A DNA stretch of 47,242 bases from Myxococcales bacterium (GTDB taxonomy: Bacteria; Myxococcota_A; Polyangia; Haliangiales; Haliangiaceae): contig WYBA01000377.1 of NCBI GenBank assembly GCA_011526095.1, positions 1 to 47,242 on the forward strand, in the 5' to 3' direction. The translations under genes were made by a program, and so were the position numbers. The stretch's first letter is position 1. The number at the start of each line of letters is the position of its first letter. Under the pieces are notes generated by a model. The model did no database searches. It saw nothing but the letters and a program-made list of their open reading frames with translations, and was not told where the DNA came from. This document shows positions 21,579 through 32,278 of this stretch, one piece after another.

Positions 21579-21664
21579 TGACTACCTCGGGGTGGAAACC
21601 CGTGAAAAGTTGCCCGTTTATGGCAAACCGACGCGAAGAAGTAAAGGAAGCGACACCCCGGTGC

Positions 21665-21699
21665 GTTGACACCCGCGACATGGGATCGGTAGTGTCAAC
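21665..21699 (+). promoter_or_regulatory. Promoter with embedded palindromic operator-like site
   Basis: -35 TTGACA (21666-21671), an 18-bp spacer and -10 TAGTGT (21690-21695) precede the small basic gene by about 32 bp. The promoter is framed by an inverted repeat, GTTGACAC (21665-21672) and GTGTCAAC (21692-21699), so that a dimeric regulator could cover both promoter elements. Confidence 0.6.
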
Positions 21700-21727
21700 G
21701 AGCCGTCTTGATCCCTGGGGGGGACTC

Positions 21728-21949
21728 ATGGCCAGCAAAGCCCGTTCTGGTTCGACCGCTCGCCCTGCTAACCGCAAGGGCACTCAGCGCACCAAGCTCT
21801 CGAAGACCGGGAGCACGCGCACCAAGAAGCCTGAGCCTGCCGTCCAGCAGGAACAGCAGCAGCAGCCCGTGGCCGTCCGGCGCGCGTTCCGCGAGCCGCC
21901 AAAGGTCCAGGGAGAGCTGCCGGTCCCGACGGCGACGTTCTTCTTCTAG
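21728..21949 (+). CDS. Small basic protein, function unknown
   Basis: 73 aa, starting MASKARSGSTARPANRKGTQ. The N-terminal half is rich in Lys, Arg, Ser and Thr, then a Gln run (QQEQQQQ), an RRAFREPPKVQGELPVP segment and the end TATFFF. No known domain is recognised and no signal peptide is seen; the composition suggests nucleic-acid or acidic-partner binding, which is inference. A G-rich stretch precedes the ATG and a good promoter lies upstream (21665-21699). Its stop codon is immediately followed by the stop of the convergent DUF72 gene with no base between. Confidence 0.65.
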   Translation: MASKARSGSTARPANRKGTQRTKLSKTGSTRTKKPEPAVQQEQQQQPVAVRRAFREPPKVQGELPVPTATFFF

Positions 21950-22780
21950 CTAGTCGTCGTCGTCGTCCGAGTCGTCGTCGTCGTCGTCGTCCGCGTCCAG
22001 GGCGCCCTCGTCGTCGTCCGCGACGTCGTCGGTGGCCGCGTCGCTGTCGGCGGCGTCCGCACCCCGCTCGGCCTGCAAGCTGCCGAGAAGCTTGGTCATT
22101 CGCAGGGCGTCGGCCATCGGGTCGACGGTCGCGAACACGATCCAGGCGCGCTCGTACGGCTCGACGAGCTCGGCGATCTCTTCGAGCTGGGTCGACCGCA
22201 GCGTGCGGCGGCCGGTGCCGATGCCACTGACGCGGAAGTACACGTCCGGCACGTCCAGCGTGGCGTAGAGGTCCGGGGGATCGCGCGTCTGGTCTCGGAC
22301 CAGCGGGTCGACGCCGGGGACGACGCCGAGCTCCTTGGCCAGCTCGACCGCCGTTCGCACCTCCCACAGCCCGTCCGGCTGCCACACCCGGGCCGCGCCG
22401 GCGAACCGCTCCGCCGGTGCGTGCTCGGTGAAGAACCGGCGGATCACGTCCCGGTTGTACGCCGAGGGCGAGAACGTCGGCGGCGTGCGGAACACGACCG
22501 CCGACGCGGCGAGCGCCCTCGCGGTGTCGGCGAGCGAGGTCACGCCGTCGCCGACGGCGGCGCCGGCCATCGGCGTCGTCCCGTGGGTCACCGACAGCGG
22601 CGCGAGCACGGCGAACGCGCCGGGGCTGCGTGCGGCGTTGCGCCACTTCGACAGCACCGCGGGCCGCACCGGGCCGCGCTGCAGCGCCGAGGCCTCGACG
22701 AACCCCAGCCGCGAGAAGTACCGCGGCCACGGGACACCGTGCGGGAGGTCCGCGCAGCCGATGAAGACGGTCTCAGCCAT
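21950..22780 (-). CDS. DUF72 (YecE-like) family protein with Asp-rich tail
   Basis: 276 aa. The barrel-type DUF72 pattern is recognisable: FIGCADLPHGVPWPRYFSRL at the start, LGFVEASALQR, KWRNAARSPGAFAVLAPLSV, FRTPPTFSPS and a terminal YERAWIVFATVDPMADALRM. Biochemical function of the family is not established. The last 45 or so residues are almost all Asp, Ala and Glu and end in a pure Asp/Ser run, an extension not typical of the family. It is convergent with, and abuts, the gene for a small basic protein. Confidence 0.75.
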   Translation of the reverse strand: MAETVFIGCADLPHGVPWPRYFSRLGFVEASALQRGPVRPAVLSKWRNAARSPGAFAVLAPLSVTHGTTPMAGAAVGDGVTSLADTARALAASAVVFRTPPTFSPSAYNRDVIRRFFTEHAPAERFAGAARVWQPDGLWEVRTAVELAKELGVVPGVDPLVRDQTRDPPDLYATLDVPDVYFRVSGIGTGRRTLRSTQLEEIAELVEPYERAWIVFATVDPMADALRMTKLLGSLQAERGADAADSDAATDDVADDDEGALDADDDDDDDSDDDDD

Positions 22781-22813
22781 CGGACGTGTCCTGTGGTTGG
22801 CGATGAGTCACGG

Positions 22814-22842
22814 TTGATCGTGTCGGGGGGCGTGAATAGAGT
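22814..22842 (+). promoter_or_regulatory. Sigma-70-type promoter of tal
   Basis: -35 TTGATC (22814-22819), 17-bp spacer, -10 TAGAGT (22837-22842); the tal ATG is 36 bp downstream. Confidence 0.65.
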
Positions 22843-22878
22843 GCGCCCGGACTCAACGCAAGCGAAAGGCCGCGACAA

Positions 22879-23523
22879 ATGAAGTTCTTCATCGACACCG
22901 CCGACATCCGCGAGGTCAAGGAGGCCGCGGCCATGGGCCTGGTGGACGGCGTCACCACCAACCCATCGCTCGTCGCCAAGACCGGGCGCAAGTTCCGCGA
23001 CGTCCTGCTCGAGATCTGCGACGTCGTGAAGGGCCCGGTGTCCGCCGAGGTCGTCGGCACCACCCACGACGCGATGATGAAGGAGGCGCGCGAGCTGGCC
23101 AAGCTGCGCCCGAACATCGTCGTCAAGATCCCGCTGATCCCCGAGGGCCTCAAGGCGACGCGGTCGTGCACCGAGGAGGGGATCAAGACCAACGTCACGC
23201 TGTGCTTCAGCGCGACGCAGGCGCTGCTCGCGGCCAAGGCCGGCGCGACGTACATCTCGCCGTTCGTCGGGCGCCTCGACGACGTCTCGACCGACGGCAT
23301 GCAGCTCATCGGCGACATCCTCGAGATCTACGACCACTACGACTTCGAGACCGAGGTGCTGGTCGCGTCGGTGCGCCACCCGATGCACGTCCACACCGCG
23401 GCCAAGATGGGCGCGCACGTCGCGACCTGCCCGCTGTCGGTGCTGATGCAGCTCGCGAAGCACCCGCTGACCGACATCGGGCTGGCGAAGTTCCTCTCCG
23501 ACTGGGAGAAGGTCCCGCAGTAG
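22879..23523 (+). CDS. tal: Transaldolase (short TalC/Fsa-type)
   Basis: 214 aa, the compact form. It transfers dihydroxyacetone units in the pentose phosphate pathway, or cleaves fructose-6-phosphate in the Fsa branch. MKFFIDTADIREVKEA and VDGVTTNPSLVAK open the barrel; Lys83 in IVVKIPLIPEGLKA is the Schiff-base lysine; TNVTLCFSATQALLAAKAGA and YISPFVGRLDD follow. The branch cannot be decided with certainty, but the overall sequence fits the transaldolase side better. It has its own promoter and ends at a strong hairpin. Confidence 0.9.
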   Translation: MKFFIDTADIREVKEAAAMGLVDGVTTNPSLVAKTGRKFRDVLLEICDVVKGPVSAEVVGTTHDAMMKEARELAKLRPNIVVKIPLIPEGLKATRSCTEEGIKTNVTLCFSATQALLAAKAGATYISPFVGRLDDVSTDGMQLIGDILEIYDHYDFETEVLVASVRHPMHVHTAAKMGAHVATCPLSVLMQLAKHPLTDIGLAKFLSDWEKVPQ

Positions 23524-23553
23524 CTCGCCGGCGCGGCTCACCCGCGCGGCGGG

Positions 23554-23576
23554 GGGGGGCTCACGGGGAGCCCCCC
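23554..23576. terminator. Strong hairpin between convergent tal and tetR-type gene
   Basis: Perfect 9-bp stem GGGGGGCTC / GAGCCCCCC with a 5-base loop (ACGGG), placed between the tal stop and the TetR stop. No T-run follows. It probably works in both directions. Confidence 0.65.
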
Positions 23577-23580
23577 GTCG

Positions 23581-24276
23581 TCACGACGGCTCGGCCTCGG
23601 CCTGGACGCGGAACGTCGGCATCGGCAGGTGCTCGTACGGCGACGGCGTGCCCGGCGCGCGCAGGCCCTCGTAGGCGAGCCGCATCACCTCGCGCACGAC
23701 CTCGGCGGGCGGCGGGAAGTCGGGCGGCTCGTCGAGCAGCGTCAGCACCACGCGCTCGATCATCCCGATGTGGGCGTAGGCGGTGAGCATCGGCGAGCAC
23801 TCGCGGAGCAGGCCGAGCTGCTGGGCGACGCGGATGTTGCGCGCCTCGATCTCCGCGACCTCGCGGTAGAACGTCCGGATCATCTCGTCGAGCGCCGGGT
23901 CCATGCCCATCGACTCGCGGTAGGCGAGGCGCGCGAGCGGCCGGTTGTCGAGGAACAGCTCGAGCAGCTTGAGCGCGGTCTGCTCGGCCCGCTCGAAGAA
24001 CGCGAGCGGGTGCTCCGTCGGCGAGCCATGGCCGATCTCGGCCCCGATGGCCTTGATGACATCGAGCAGGTCGCGAATGATCGCCAGGAAGATCTGCCGC
24101 TTCTCGTCGAAGTACAGATAGAACGTTCCCTTGGCGACACCCGCGGCGCGCGTGATGTCCTCGACCGTGGTCTCGTGGTAGCCCTTCTCCGCGAACAGCG
24201 TGCGGGCCGCGCTGACCAGATCAACGCGACGCGAGGGCGGGGCCGTCTCTTTGGTGCGCAGCGACATGCGGGTCAT
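23581..24276 (-). CDS. TetR/AcrR family transcriptional regulator
   Basis: 231 aa from ATG 24276 (MTRMSLRTKE); ATG 24267 is equally possible, and the frame is open further upstream to 24354, but those residues lack conservation. The helix-turn-helix is textbook: LVSAARTLFAEKGYHETTVE, then DITRAAGVAKGTFYLYFDEK. The C-terminal ligand domain is generic, with FLDNRPLARLAYRESMGMDP typical of regulators near efflux or lipid genes. It is divergent from the IPT-domain protein gene; no operator was identified in the 96-bp gap. Target unknown. Confidence 0.88.
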   Translation of the reverse strand: MTRMSLRTKETAPPSRRVDLVSAARTLFAEKGYHETTVEDITRAAGVAKGTFYLYFDEKRQIFLAIIRDLLDVIKAIGAEIGHGSPTEHPLAFFERAEQTALKLLELFLDNRPLARLAYRESMGMDPALDEMIRTFYREVAEIEARNIRVAQQLGLLRECSPMLTAYAHIGMIERVVLTLLDEPPDFPPPAEVVREVMRLAYEGLRAPGTPSPYEHLPMPTFRVQAEAEPS

Positions 24277-24372
24277 GTTCGGCGCCGACGGTGTAGGCGA
24301 CAAGCCGGCCTCGGCTGACCGCTGCCCACAACCATCGCCGACCCGACGACGCACGGTGACGAGGGTGCTACG

Positions 24373-24744
24373 GTGTGCGACATGGTCGCCACTCGACGGA
24401 AAGCGATTGTGTTCGCGCTCCTCGGGGCATCTTGCACGGCGACAGATGGTCCGACAGTCGATGCGCTCGACCCACAGTCGGGCGAACCGGGCCAGTCAGT
24501 CACGGTGTCCGGAAGCACGTTCTGCGGCGCGCGCGACCGCGTCACTCCAGACGGCGGGTGCGATCCGCTGCCCGCGGGCACGGTCCATTTCGGGATCGAT
24601 CCCCTCGTCAGCGCGACGCCGGTGAGCTGGACCGACGAGGCGATCGTCGTCGCGGTGCCGGCGCAGCTGCCGCCCGGCGACGTGCTGGTCGTCGTCACGG
24701 TTGACGGCCGGTCGTCCAATGGCGTTTCCTTCCGGGTCCGATGA
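24373..24744 (+). CDS. Small exported IPT/TIG-domain protein, possible lipoprotein
   Basis: 123 aa from GTG 24373, or 120 from ATG 24382 (MVATRRKAIVFALLGASC). The N-terminus looks like a signal peptide with basic residues and a hydrophobic stretch ending at Cys; the lipobox (GASC) is weak. The rest resembles one immunoglobulin-like IPT/TIG domain: VDALDPQSGEPGQSVTVSGS, and later ATPVSWTDEAIVVAVPAQLP and a final SNGVSFRVR. Two Cys in the loop could form a disulfide. Its stop overlaps the Nudix start (ATGA), so a surface protein is translationally coupled to a cytosolic hydrolase. Function unknown. Confidence 0.7.
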   Translation: MCDMVATRRKAIVFALLGASCTATDGPTVDALDPQSGEPGQSVTVSGSTFCGARDRVTPDGGCDPLPAGTVHFGIDPLVSATPVSWTDEAIVVAVPAQLPPGDVLVVVTVDGRSSNGVSFRVR

Positions 24745-25208
24745 GCTCCCCCGACGGTTACGACAGGACGGTCAACACGGCGCGGCGCGCGTTCTCCGTC
24801 GCGGTCTACGCGCGCAAGACGTCGGGCCGCGTGCTCGTGATCCACCACCGCCGCACCGGCCACTGGCTGCCGATCGGCGGCGAGATGGAGGCGGGCGAGA
24901 CGCCGCTCGAGGCCGCCGTGCGCGAGCTGCGCGAGGAGACCGGGCTGGCCGCGACGTTCGGCCCGCTCGTCGGCCACTGCGAGGGCGTGCCCGCGGGCTA
25001 CATCGGCTACGAGGAGCACTTCACCGGCAGCAAGGGCCTGCACATGAACTTCGTGTTCGTCGGCGACGTCGCCGAGGACGCGGAGGTCTCGCCGAACGAC
25101 GAGCTGATGGGGTGGCGGTGGGTCGATCGCGGCGAGCTCGAGGCGCTCGACGCGCCGGGCAACGTCCGCGACTTCGGGTTCCTCGCGCTCGAGGCGCGCG
25201 GGAGGTAG
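24741..25208 (+). CDS. Nudix hydrolase
   Basis: 155 aa. The Nudix box is complete: GGEMEAGETPLEAAVRELRE followed by ETGL, fitting GX5EX7REUXEEXGU. The strand before it (GRVLVIHHRRTGHWLPIGGE) and the later MGWRWVDRGELEAL fit the fold. Substrate cannot be read from sequence; the family hydrolyses nucleoside diphosphates linked to other moieties. Start ATG overlaps the upstream stop, and trmB begins six bases after its stop with a GGAGG inside its last codons. Confidence 0.9.
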   Translation: MSSPDGYDRTVNTARRAFSVAVYARKTSGRVLVIHHRRTGHWLPIGGEMEAGETPLEAAVRELREETGLAATFGPLVGHCEGVPAGYIGYEEHFTGSKGLHMNFVFVGDVAEDAEVSPNDELMGWRWVDRGELEALDAPGNVRDFGFLALEARGR

Positions 25209-25213
25209 CGGCC

Positions 25214-25825
25214 GTGCGAGTGCGGATGCACGCCAACCCGCTGGCGCTCGCCTACGAGGCGTTCCGCGGGGAGCGGCCGGCGCTCGAGCCGGGGCGGCCG
25301 GTCGAGGTCGAGATCGGGTGCGCCGACGCGCAGTTCCTGTTCGAGCGCGCGGCGCAGGATCCGGCGCGCCACTACGTCGGCGTCGAGATCCGGCGCGACC
25401 TCGTCGACCTCGTCAACCGGCGCGCGCGCGCGACCGGCGCGCCGGTCCACGTCGTGTTCTGCCAGGCGCAGCTCCACCTCACCGAGGCGCTGCCGCCGGC
25501 GTCGGTCGACCGCGTCTACGTCAACTTCCCCGACCCGTGGTTCAAGCGTCGCCACCACGATCGCCGCATGATCGACGAGGCGCTCGCCGCCGGGATCGCC
25601 GAGGTCACGCGCCCCGGCGCGGACGTGTTCGTCCAGACCGACGTGTGGGATCTGGCGCTCGACGCGCTCGAGACGTTCGAGCGCCGCGACGACGTGTTCG
25701 CAAACGCCGCGGGCGCGTGGAGCTTCTGGCGCGGCGGCAACCCGTTCGGCGCCCGGAGCTGGCGCGAGCAGAACGCCGAGGAGACCGGGCTGCCGATCTG
25801 GCGGCTGCTGTACCGACGAGCCTAG
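25214..25825 (+). CDS. trmB: tRNA (guanine-46-N7)-methyltransferase
   Basis: 203 aa from GTG 25214, picked because GGAGG lies 8 nt upstream; GTG 25220 and ATG 25226 follow closely. The SAM-binding loop VEVEIGCADAQFLFERA and YVGVEIRRDLVDLVN are followed by the family signature VYVNFPDPWFKRRHHDRRM. The C-terminus has ETGLPIWRLLYRRA. It forms m7G46 in the tRNA variable loop. Typical TrmB length is slightly larger, the missing part being the disordered N-terminus. Last gene of a three-gene run; convergent with uvrB. Confidence 0.93.
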   Translation: MRVRMHANPLALAYEAFRGERPALEPGRPVEVEIGCADAQFLFERAAQDPARHYVGVEIRRDLVDLVNRRARATGAPVHVVFCQAQLHLTEALPPASVDRVYVNFPDPWFKRRHHDRRMIDEALAAGIAEVTRPGADVFVQTDVWDLALDALETFERRDDVFANAAGAWSFWRGGNPFGARSWREQNAEETGLPIWRLLYRRA

Positions 25826-25847
25826 CGCCGCGCCCCGCGTGCGCGCG

Positions 25848-27863
<2,016 letters not shown>

Positions 27864-27897
27864 GGGCCCCGACCTTAGCGCACGCCCTGACGGCAGC

Positions 27898-28569
27898 ATG
27901 TCAGCAGCGCCCGGGCGCGATCCCCGGCTCGCCGCGATCCGCGGGTTCTACGCCGTGCTCGATCGCGACGACCGCGCGCTCGCCGAGGTGCTGGTGTCGC
28001 CGCGCGGCGCCGGCGCCCGTGTGCTCCAGGTGCGGCTCAAGCCCGCGACGACGCGCGAGATCCTGACCGCGGCGCGGATGGCGCGCGAGATCACCCGTCA
28101 CCACGGGGCGCTGCTGGTCGTGAACGACCGCGTGGACCTCGCGATCGCCGTGGAGGCCGACGCCGTGCACCTGGGGCAGACCGACCTGCCCGTGGCCGAG
28201 GCGCGCGCGCTGCTGGCGAGGGCCGGACTCCCGGCCCTGATCGGCCTGTCGACCCACGACCTCGACCAGGTCCGGGCCGCCTGCGCCGCGGGCGCGGACT
28301 ACCTGGGCTTCGGCCCGGTGTCGCCCACCCGGACCAAGGAGAATCCGGACAAAGTCACTGGAATCCAGGGGCTTGCGTCGGCCTGCGCGGCCGCCGGGAC
28401 GACCCCGGTGGTGGCGATCGGCGGCCTCGCGGTGGCCGACGGTCCCTCGCTGCGGGCGGCGGGCGCGGCCGCCGCCTGCGCCATCTCGGCCGTCAACGGC
28501 GCCGCCGATGTCGCCGCCGCCGGGCGCGAGCTGGGCGCGCCCTGGTACGTTCCTTCCGACCCGCTCTGA
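27898..28569 (+). CDS. thiE: Thiamine-phosphate synthase
   Basis: 223 aa from ATG 27898. It couples the thiazole and pyrimidine halves of thiamine. Visible: VLQVRLKPATTREIL (phosphate-binding region), VVNDRVDLAIAVEADAVHLG with the catalytic-site residues, GLSTHDLDQV, and the product-phosphate loop FGPVSPTRTKENPDK. The gene stands alone, without other thi genes nearby. There is no room for a TPP riboswitch in the 34-bp gap to uvrB. Confidence 0.9.
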   Translation: MSAAPGRDPRLAAIRGFYAVLDRDDRALAEVLVSPRGAGARVLQVRLKPATTREILTAARMAREITRHHGALLVVNDRVDLAIAVEADAVHLGQTDLPVAEARALLARAGLPALIGLSTHDLDQVRAACAAGADYLGFGPVSPTRTKENPDKVTGIQGLASACAAAGTTPVVAIGGLAVADGPSLRAAGAAAACAISAVNGAADVAAAGRELGAPWYVPSDPL

Positions 28570-28592
28570 ATATCCCCCAAGCCGCCGGAGTC

Positions 28593-28913
28593 ATGTTGCC
28601 CATGGTCAGGACCGCTGTCGTCTCGTTCGCCCTGTCGCTCGGGGCCATCCTCGCCGCCGTCTCGATGTCCGCTCCGCAGGAGGCGATCGCCGCCAAGGCC
28701 TGCAAGCGCACCGCGTTCGAGACCAAGCTCGTCGCCGACGCCTGCGCCAAGGGCGGGCAGGGCGAGGCCAAGAAGGCGATGAAGGCGTGGATGAAGAAGG
28801 CCAAGAAGCAGGAGGCCAAGCTCGAGTGCGGCTCCTGCCACTCCAAGCTGGCGCCCGGCTACGACCTCAAGCCCGACGGGCTGCAGAAGTTCAAGGACCT
28901 CGGCGGCAAGTGA
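28593..28913 (+). CDS. Small exported protein with a CxxCH haem-type motif
   Basis: 106 aa (or 103 from ATG 28602). A signal peptide covers about residues 5-34 (SFALSLGAILAAVSMSA, then AIAA). The mature part is Lys-rich (KKAMKAWMKKAKKQEAK) and contains CGSCHSKLAPGYDLKP with Cys79, Cys82 and His83, which fits c-type haem attachment; no distal methionine ligand is obvious. Two more Cys (37 and 51) are present. It may be a minimal monohaem cytochrome, or a Cys-rich envelope protein without haem. It begins 23 bp after thiE. Confidence 0.65.
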   Translation: MLPMVRTAVVSFALSLGAILAAVSMSAPQEAIAAKACKRTAFETKLVADACAKGGQGEAKKAMKAWMKKAKKQEAKLECGSCHSKLAPGYDLKPDGLQKFKDLGGK

Positions 28914-28918
28914 GCCTG

Positions 28919-28938
28919 GCGCGGCGCGGGCGCCGCGC
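28919..28938. terminator. Hairpin between convergent genes
   Basis: Inverted repeat GCGCGGCGC / GCGCCGCGC with almost no loop (effective stem about 8 bp), located immediately after the CxxCH gene and touching the stop codon of the CpoB-like gene. No T-run. Confidence 0.45.
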
Positions 28939-29789
28939 TACGGCTTGCACTTCTTTTTGTCCTTGAGCGCCTTCTTGAGCGCGGCGTCCTTCTCCGCCGC
29001 CTTCTTGGCGAGGTTCGACTGCGGGTACTTCTGCCCGAGCTGGCCGAAGTACGCGCGCGCCTCGGTGCACGACTTGAGCGCCTCGGCGGCCTCGCCCGCG
29101 CGGAACATCGCGTCGTCGGCGAGCGAGCTGTCCGGGTACTTGTCGTAGACCTTCTGGTACTCCGGGATCGCCGCCTCGTAGTCCTTCTCGGAGAAGTGGG
29201 TCTCGGCGCGGAAGTACTGCGCGTCGTCGGCGCGGTCGTGGGTGGGGAAGTTGACCGCGAGCTTCTTGAACGCCTCGCGCGCGTCGGCCCACTTGCTCGC
29301 CTCGAACGCCGCCTTGCCCTGTTTCCACAGCGCGTCGGCCTCGGCGGTCGTGGAACCGCCGCCGCCGCCGCCGCCGCCGAGCTTGGCCTCGAGCAGGGCC
29401 AGGCGCGCCTCGAGCGCCGCGACGCGCTCGTCGGTCGACGCCTTGTAGCGCTCGAACGTGACGCGGACCTCCTCGGCGTTGGCCTGCGCCGCGGTGACGA
29501 GGCCGAGCGCGGTGCGCTGCGCGTCGTCGATGCGCTGGACCTCGGCGCCGAGGTCGGCGCTGTTGCGCTTGAGCACCTTGGCGGCCTCGTCGAGCGTCTT
29601 CTGCAGCTCGTCGACCTTGCCGCCGAGCTCCTGCTCCTTGGACGCGACGCGGCCGTCGAGGGCGGCGACGTCATTGCGGATCGCCTTGCCCTCGCTCTTG
29701 GTGGTGACCCAGAAGCAGCCGGTGGCGCCGGTGGCGGCCGCGGCGGCGAGCAGGACGGTGAGCGACGTCGGCGTCTTCGGCGTTTTCAT
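28938..29789 (-). CDS. CpoB/YbgF-like coiled-coil and TPR lipoprotein
   Basis: 283 aa from ATG 29789. The signal peptide ends in TGATGC, an acceptable lipobox, so it is probably a lipoprotein. Residues about 35-130 are a coiled coil (KEQELGGKVDELQKTLDEA), then a poly-Gly linker, then tandem TPRs (context ALWKQGKAAFEASKWADARE, SEKDYEAAIPEYQKVYDKYP) ending in a Lys-rich tail. Such an architecture is seen in CpoB/YbgF of the Tol-Pal system, which coordinates outer-membrane constriction with wall synthesis. It follows a Pal-like gene by 28 bp, strengthening the call, though tolQRAB are not in the window. Confidence 0.8.
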   Translation of the reverse strand: MKTPKTPTSLTVLLAAAAATGATGCFWVTTKSEGKAIRNDVAALDGRVASKEQELGGKVDELQKTLDEAAKVLKRNSADLGAEVQRIDDAQRTALGLVTAAQANAEEVRVTFERYKASTDERVAALEARLALLEAKLGGGGGGGGSTTAEADALWKQGKAAFEASKWADAREAFKKLAVNFPTHDRADDAQYFRAETHFSEKDYEAAIPEYQKVYDKYPDSSLADDAMFRAGEAAEALKSCTEARAYFGQLGQKYPQSNLAKKAAEKDAALKKALKDKKKCKP

Positions 29790-29817
29790 CTTCGGGGTGG
29801 CCTCGTCGGTGGACGCG

Positions 29818-30585
29818 TCAGTGGAACGAGAATTCGACCCGGCGATCCTTGTCGTCGCCGGAGCCGGTGATCTCGGTCTCGCCCTTGCCGACGACGTCGA
29901 GGATCGCCGGGTCGACGCCGAGCCGCGACAGGTAGTCGGCGGCGGCGCGGGCGCGGCGCTCGGACAGCGCGATGTTGTACTCGTCGGTGCCGGTGGCGTC
30001 GGTGTGGCCCATGACGAAGACGTTCTTGCCGGCGTTCTTCCCGATGCACTGGGCGTTGGCGTCGAGCCGGTCGCGCTCGCTCTCCGCGATCGACGCCTCG
30101 TCGAAGCCGAAGTAGACGGTCTCGAGCGTGCACGACCCGGCGTCGCCGCCGCCGGCCCACGGCTTCTGGCAGAACCCGTCGACGCAGTCCTCGTCGTCTT
30201 CGCAGTCCTCGTCGGCCTTGCACGCCTTGGCGCGCTGGCACACGCCGGCCTCGCAGTTGCCGCCGGGGCCGCACTCGCTGTCCTGCGCGCACGCCTGGCA
30301 CCGGCCGGCCTGGCACACCTTGCCGTCGTCGCAGTCGGCGTCCTTGACGCACTCGGGCTTGGCGACGCACGCGCCGTCGTCGCACGCCATCCCCGGGCCG
30401 CACTGCTCGTCGGCGGTGCAGACCTGGCAGGTCTTGTCGATGCACACCAGTCCGTCCTTGCAGTCCTCGTTGGAGTCGCAGGCGGCGGTCTTCGGCTTCT
30501 TCTTGGGGCAGCCGGCGAGCGCGACCGCGAGCAGCAGCGCGCTGGCGGACACCAGCAGGATCGGAGCCGAGCGATGGGCACGCAT
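29818..30585 (-). CDS. OmpA/Pal-like lipoprotein with cysteine-rich N-terminal region
   Basis: 255 aa from ATG 30585. Signal peptide with lipobox (AVALAGC). Residues about 30-145 carry a run of short Cys-rich repeats of the form C-x2-D-x-D-C-x2-G-x-V/A-C (CDSNEDCKDGLVCI, CVKDADCDDGKVCQ, CKADEDCEDDEDCV). The C-terminal 110 residues are an OmpA-like peptidoglycan-binding domain: VYFGFDEASIAESERDRLDA, FVMGHTDATGTDEYNIALSE and RRARAAADYL. It probably tethers the outer membrane to peptidoglycan. Normal Pal proteins lack the Cys-rich insert. First gene of a Pal-CpoB pair with its own promoter (30593-30621). Confidence 0.85.
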   Translation of the reverse strand: MRAHRSAPILLVSASALLLAVALAGCPKKKPKTAACDSNEDCKDGLVCIDKTCQVCTADEQCGPGMACDDGACVAKPECVKDADCDDGKVCQAGRCQACAQDSECGPGGNCEAGVCQRAKACKADEDCEDDEDCVDGFCQKPWAGGGDAGSCTLETVYFGFDEASIAESERDRLDANAQCIGKNAGKNVFVMGHTDATGTDEYNIALSERRARAAADYLSRLGVDPAILDVVGKGETEITGSGDDKDRRVEFSFH

Positions 30586-30592
30586 ACCCCCG

Positions 30593-30621
30593 AACCTAGG
30601 CGTGGCGACGCGTCGAGTCAA
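30593..30621 (-). promoter_or_regulatory. Sigma-70-type promoter of the Pal-like gene
   Basis: Minus strand: -35 TTGACT (30616-30621), 17-bp spacer, -10 TAGGTT (30593-30598). The start codon is 7 bp downstream of the -10 hexamer, so the transcript would be nearly leaderless. Confidence 0.6.
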
Positions 30622-30666
30622 ATCGCCGGCAGCCGCGCGGTCTCGGTGGTAGCTTCGCACCCGGCC

Positions 30667-32040
<1,374 letters not shown>

Positions 32041-32052
32041 CACGGGGCCGAG

Positions 32053-32278
32053 CCGCGCGGAGGGGTGAAAGAGCGCAGCGTTGCTGCGGTCCGAGGGGAC
32101 GGGCAGGTCCCGGTCTGGTGTCCGCGCGAGGACCGCGCGGAGGGGTGAAGGAGCGCAGCTTGCTGCGGTCCGAGGGGACGGGCAGGTCCCGGTCTGGTGT
32201 CCGCGCGAGGACCGCGCGGAGGGGTGAAGGAGCGCAGCTTCGCTGCGGTCCGAGGGGACGGGCAGGTCCCCTTCTAGA
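32053..32278 (+). repeat. Three tandem ~79-bp intergenic repeats with hairpins
   Basis: Units start at 32053, 32133 and 32212; the first two are complete (80 and 79 bp), the third is cut after about 67 bp. Shared landmarks are CCGCGCGGAGGGGTGAA, GAGCGCAGC, CTGCGGTCCGAGGGGACGGG and GTCCGCGCGAGGA. Each unit includes the short hairpin GGGAC-GGGCAG-GTCCC. The block fills the gap between the stops of two convergent genes, so the hairpins may serve as terminators. The last unit runs into the stop of the next gene. Confidence 0.9.

Noticed and set aside
27864..27897. TPP riboswitch before thiE
   Set aside because: Only 34 bp separate the uvrB and thiE starts, too short for the aptamer.
29800..30581. 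Long N-terminal extension of the CpoB-like protein
   Set aside because: It lies out of frame over the Pal-like gene; the lipoprotein signal starting at 29789 marks the true start.
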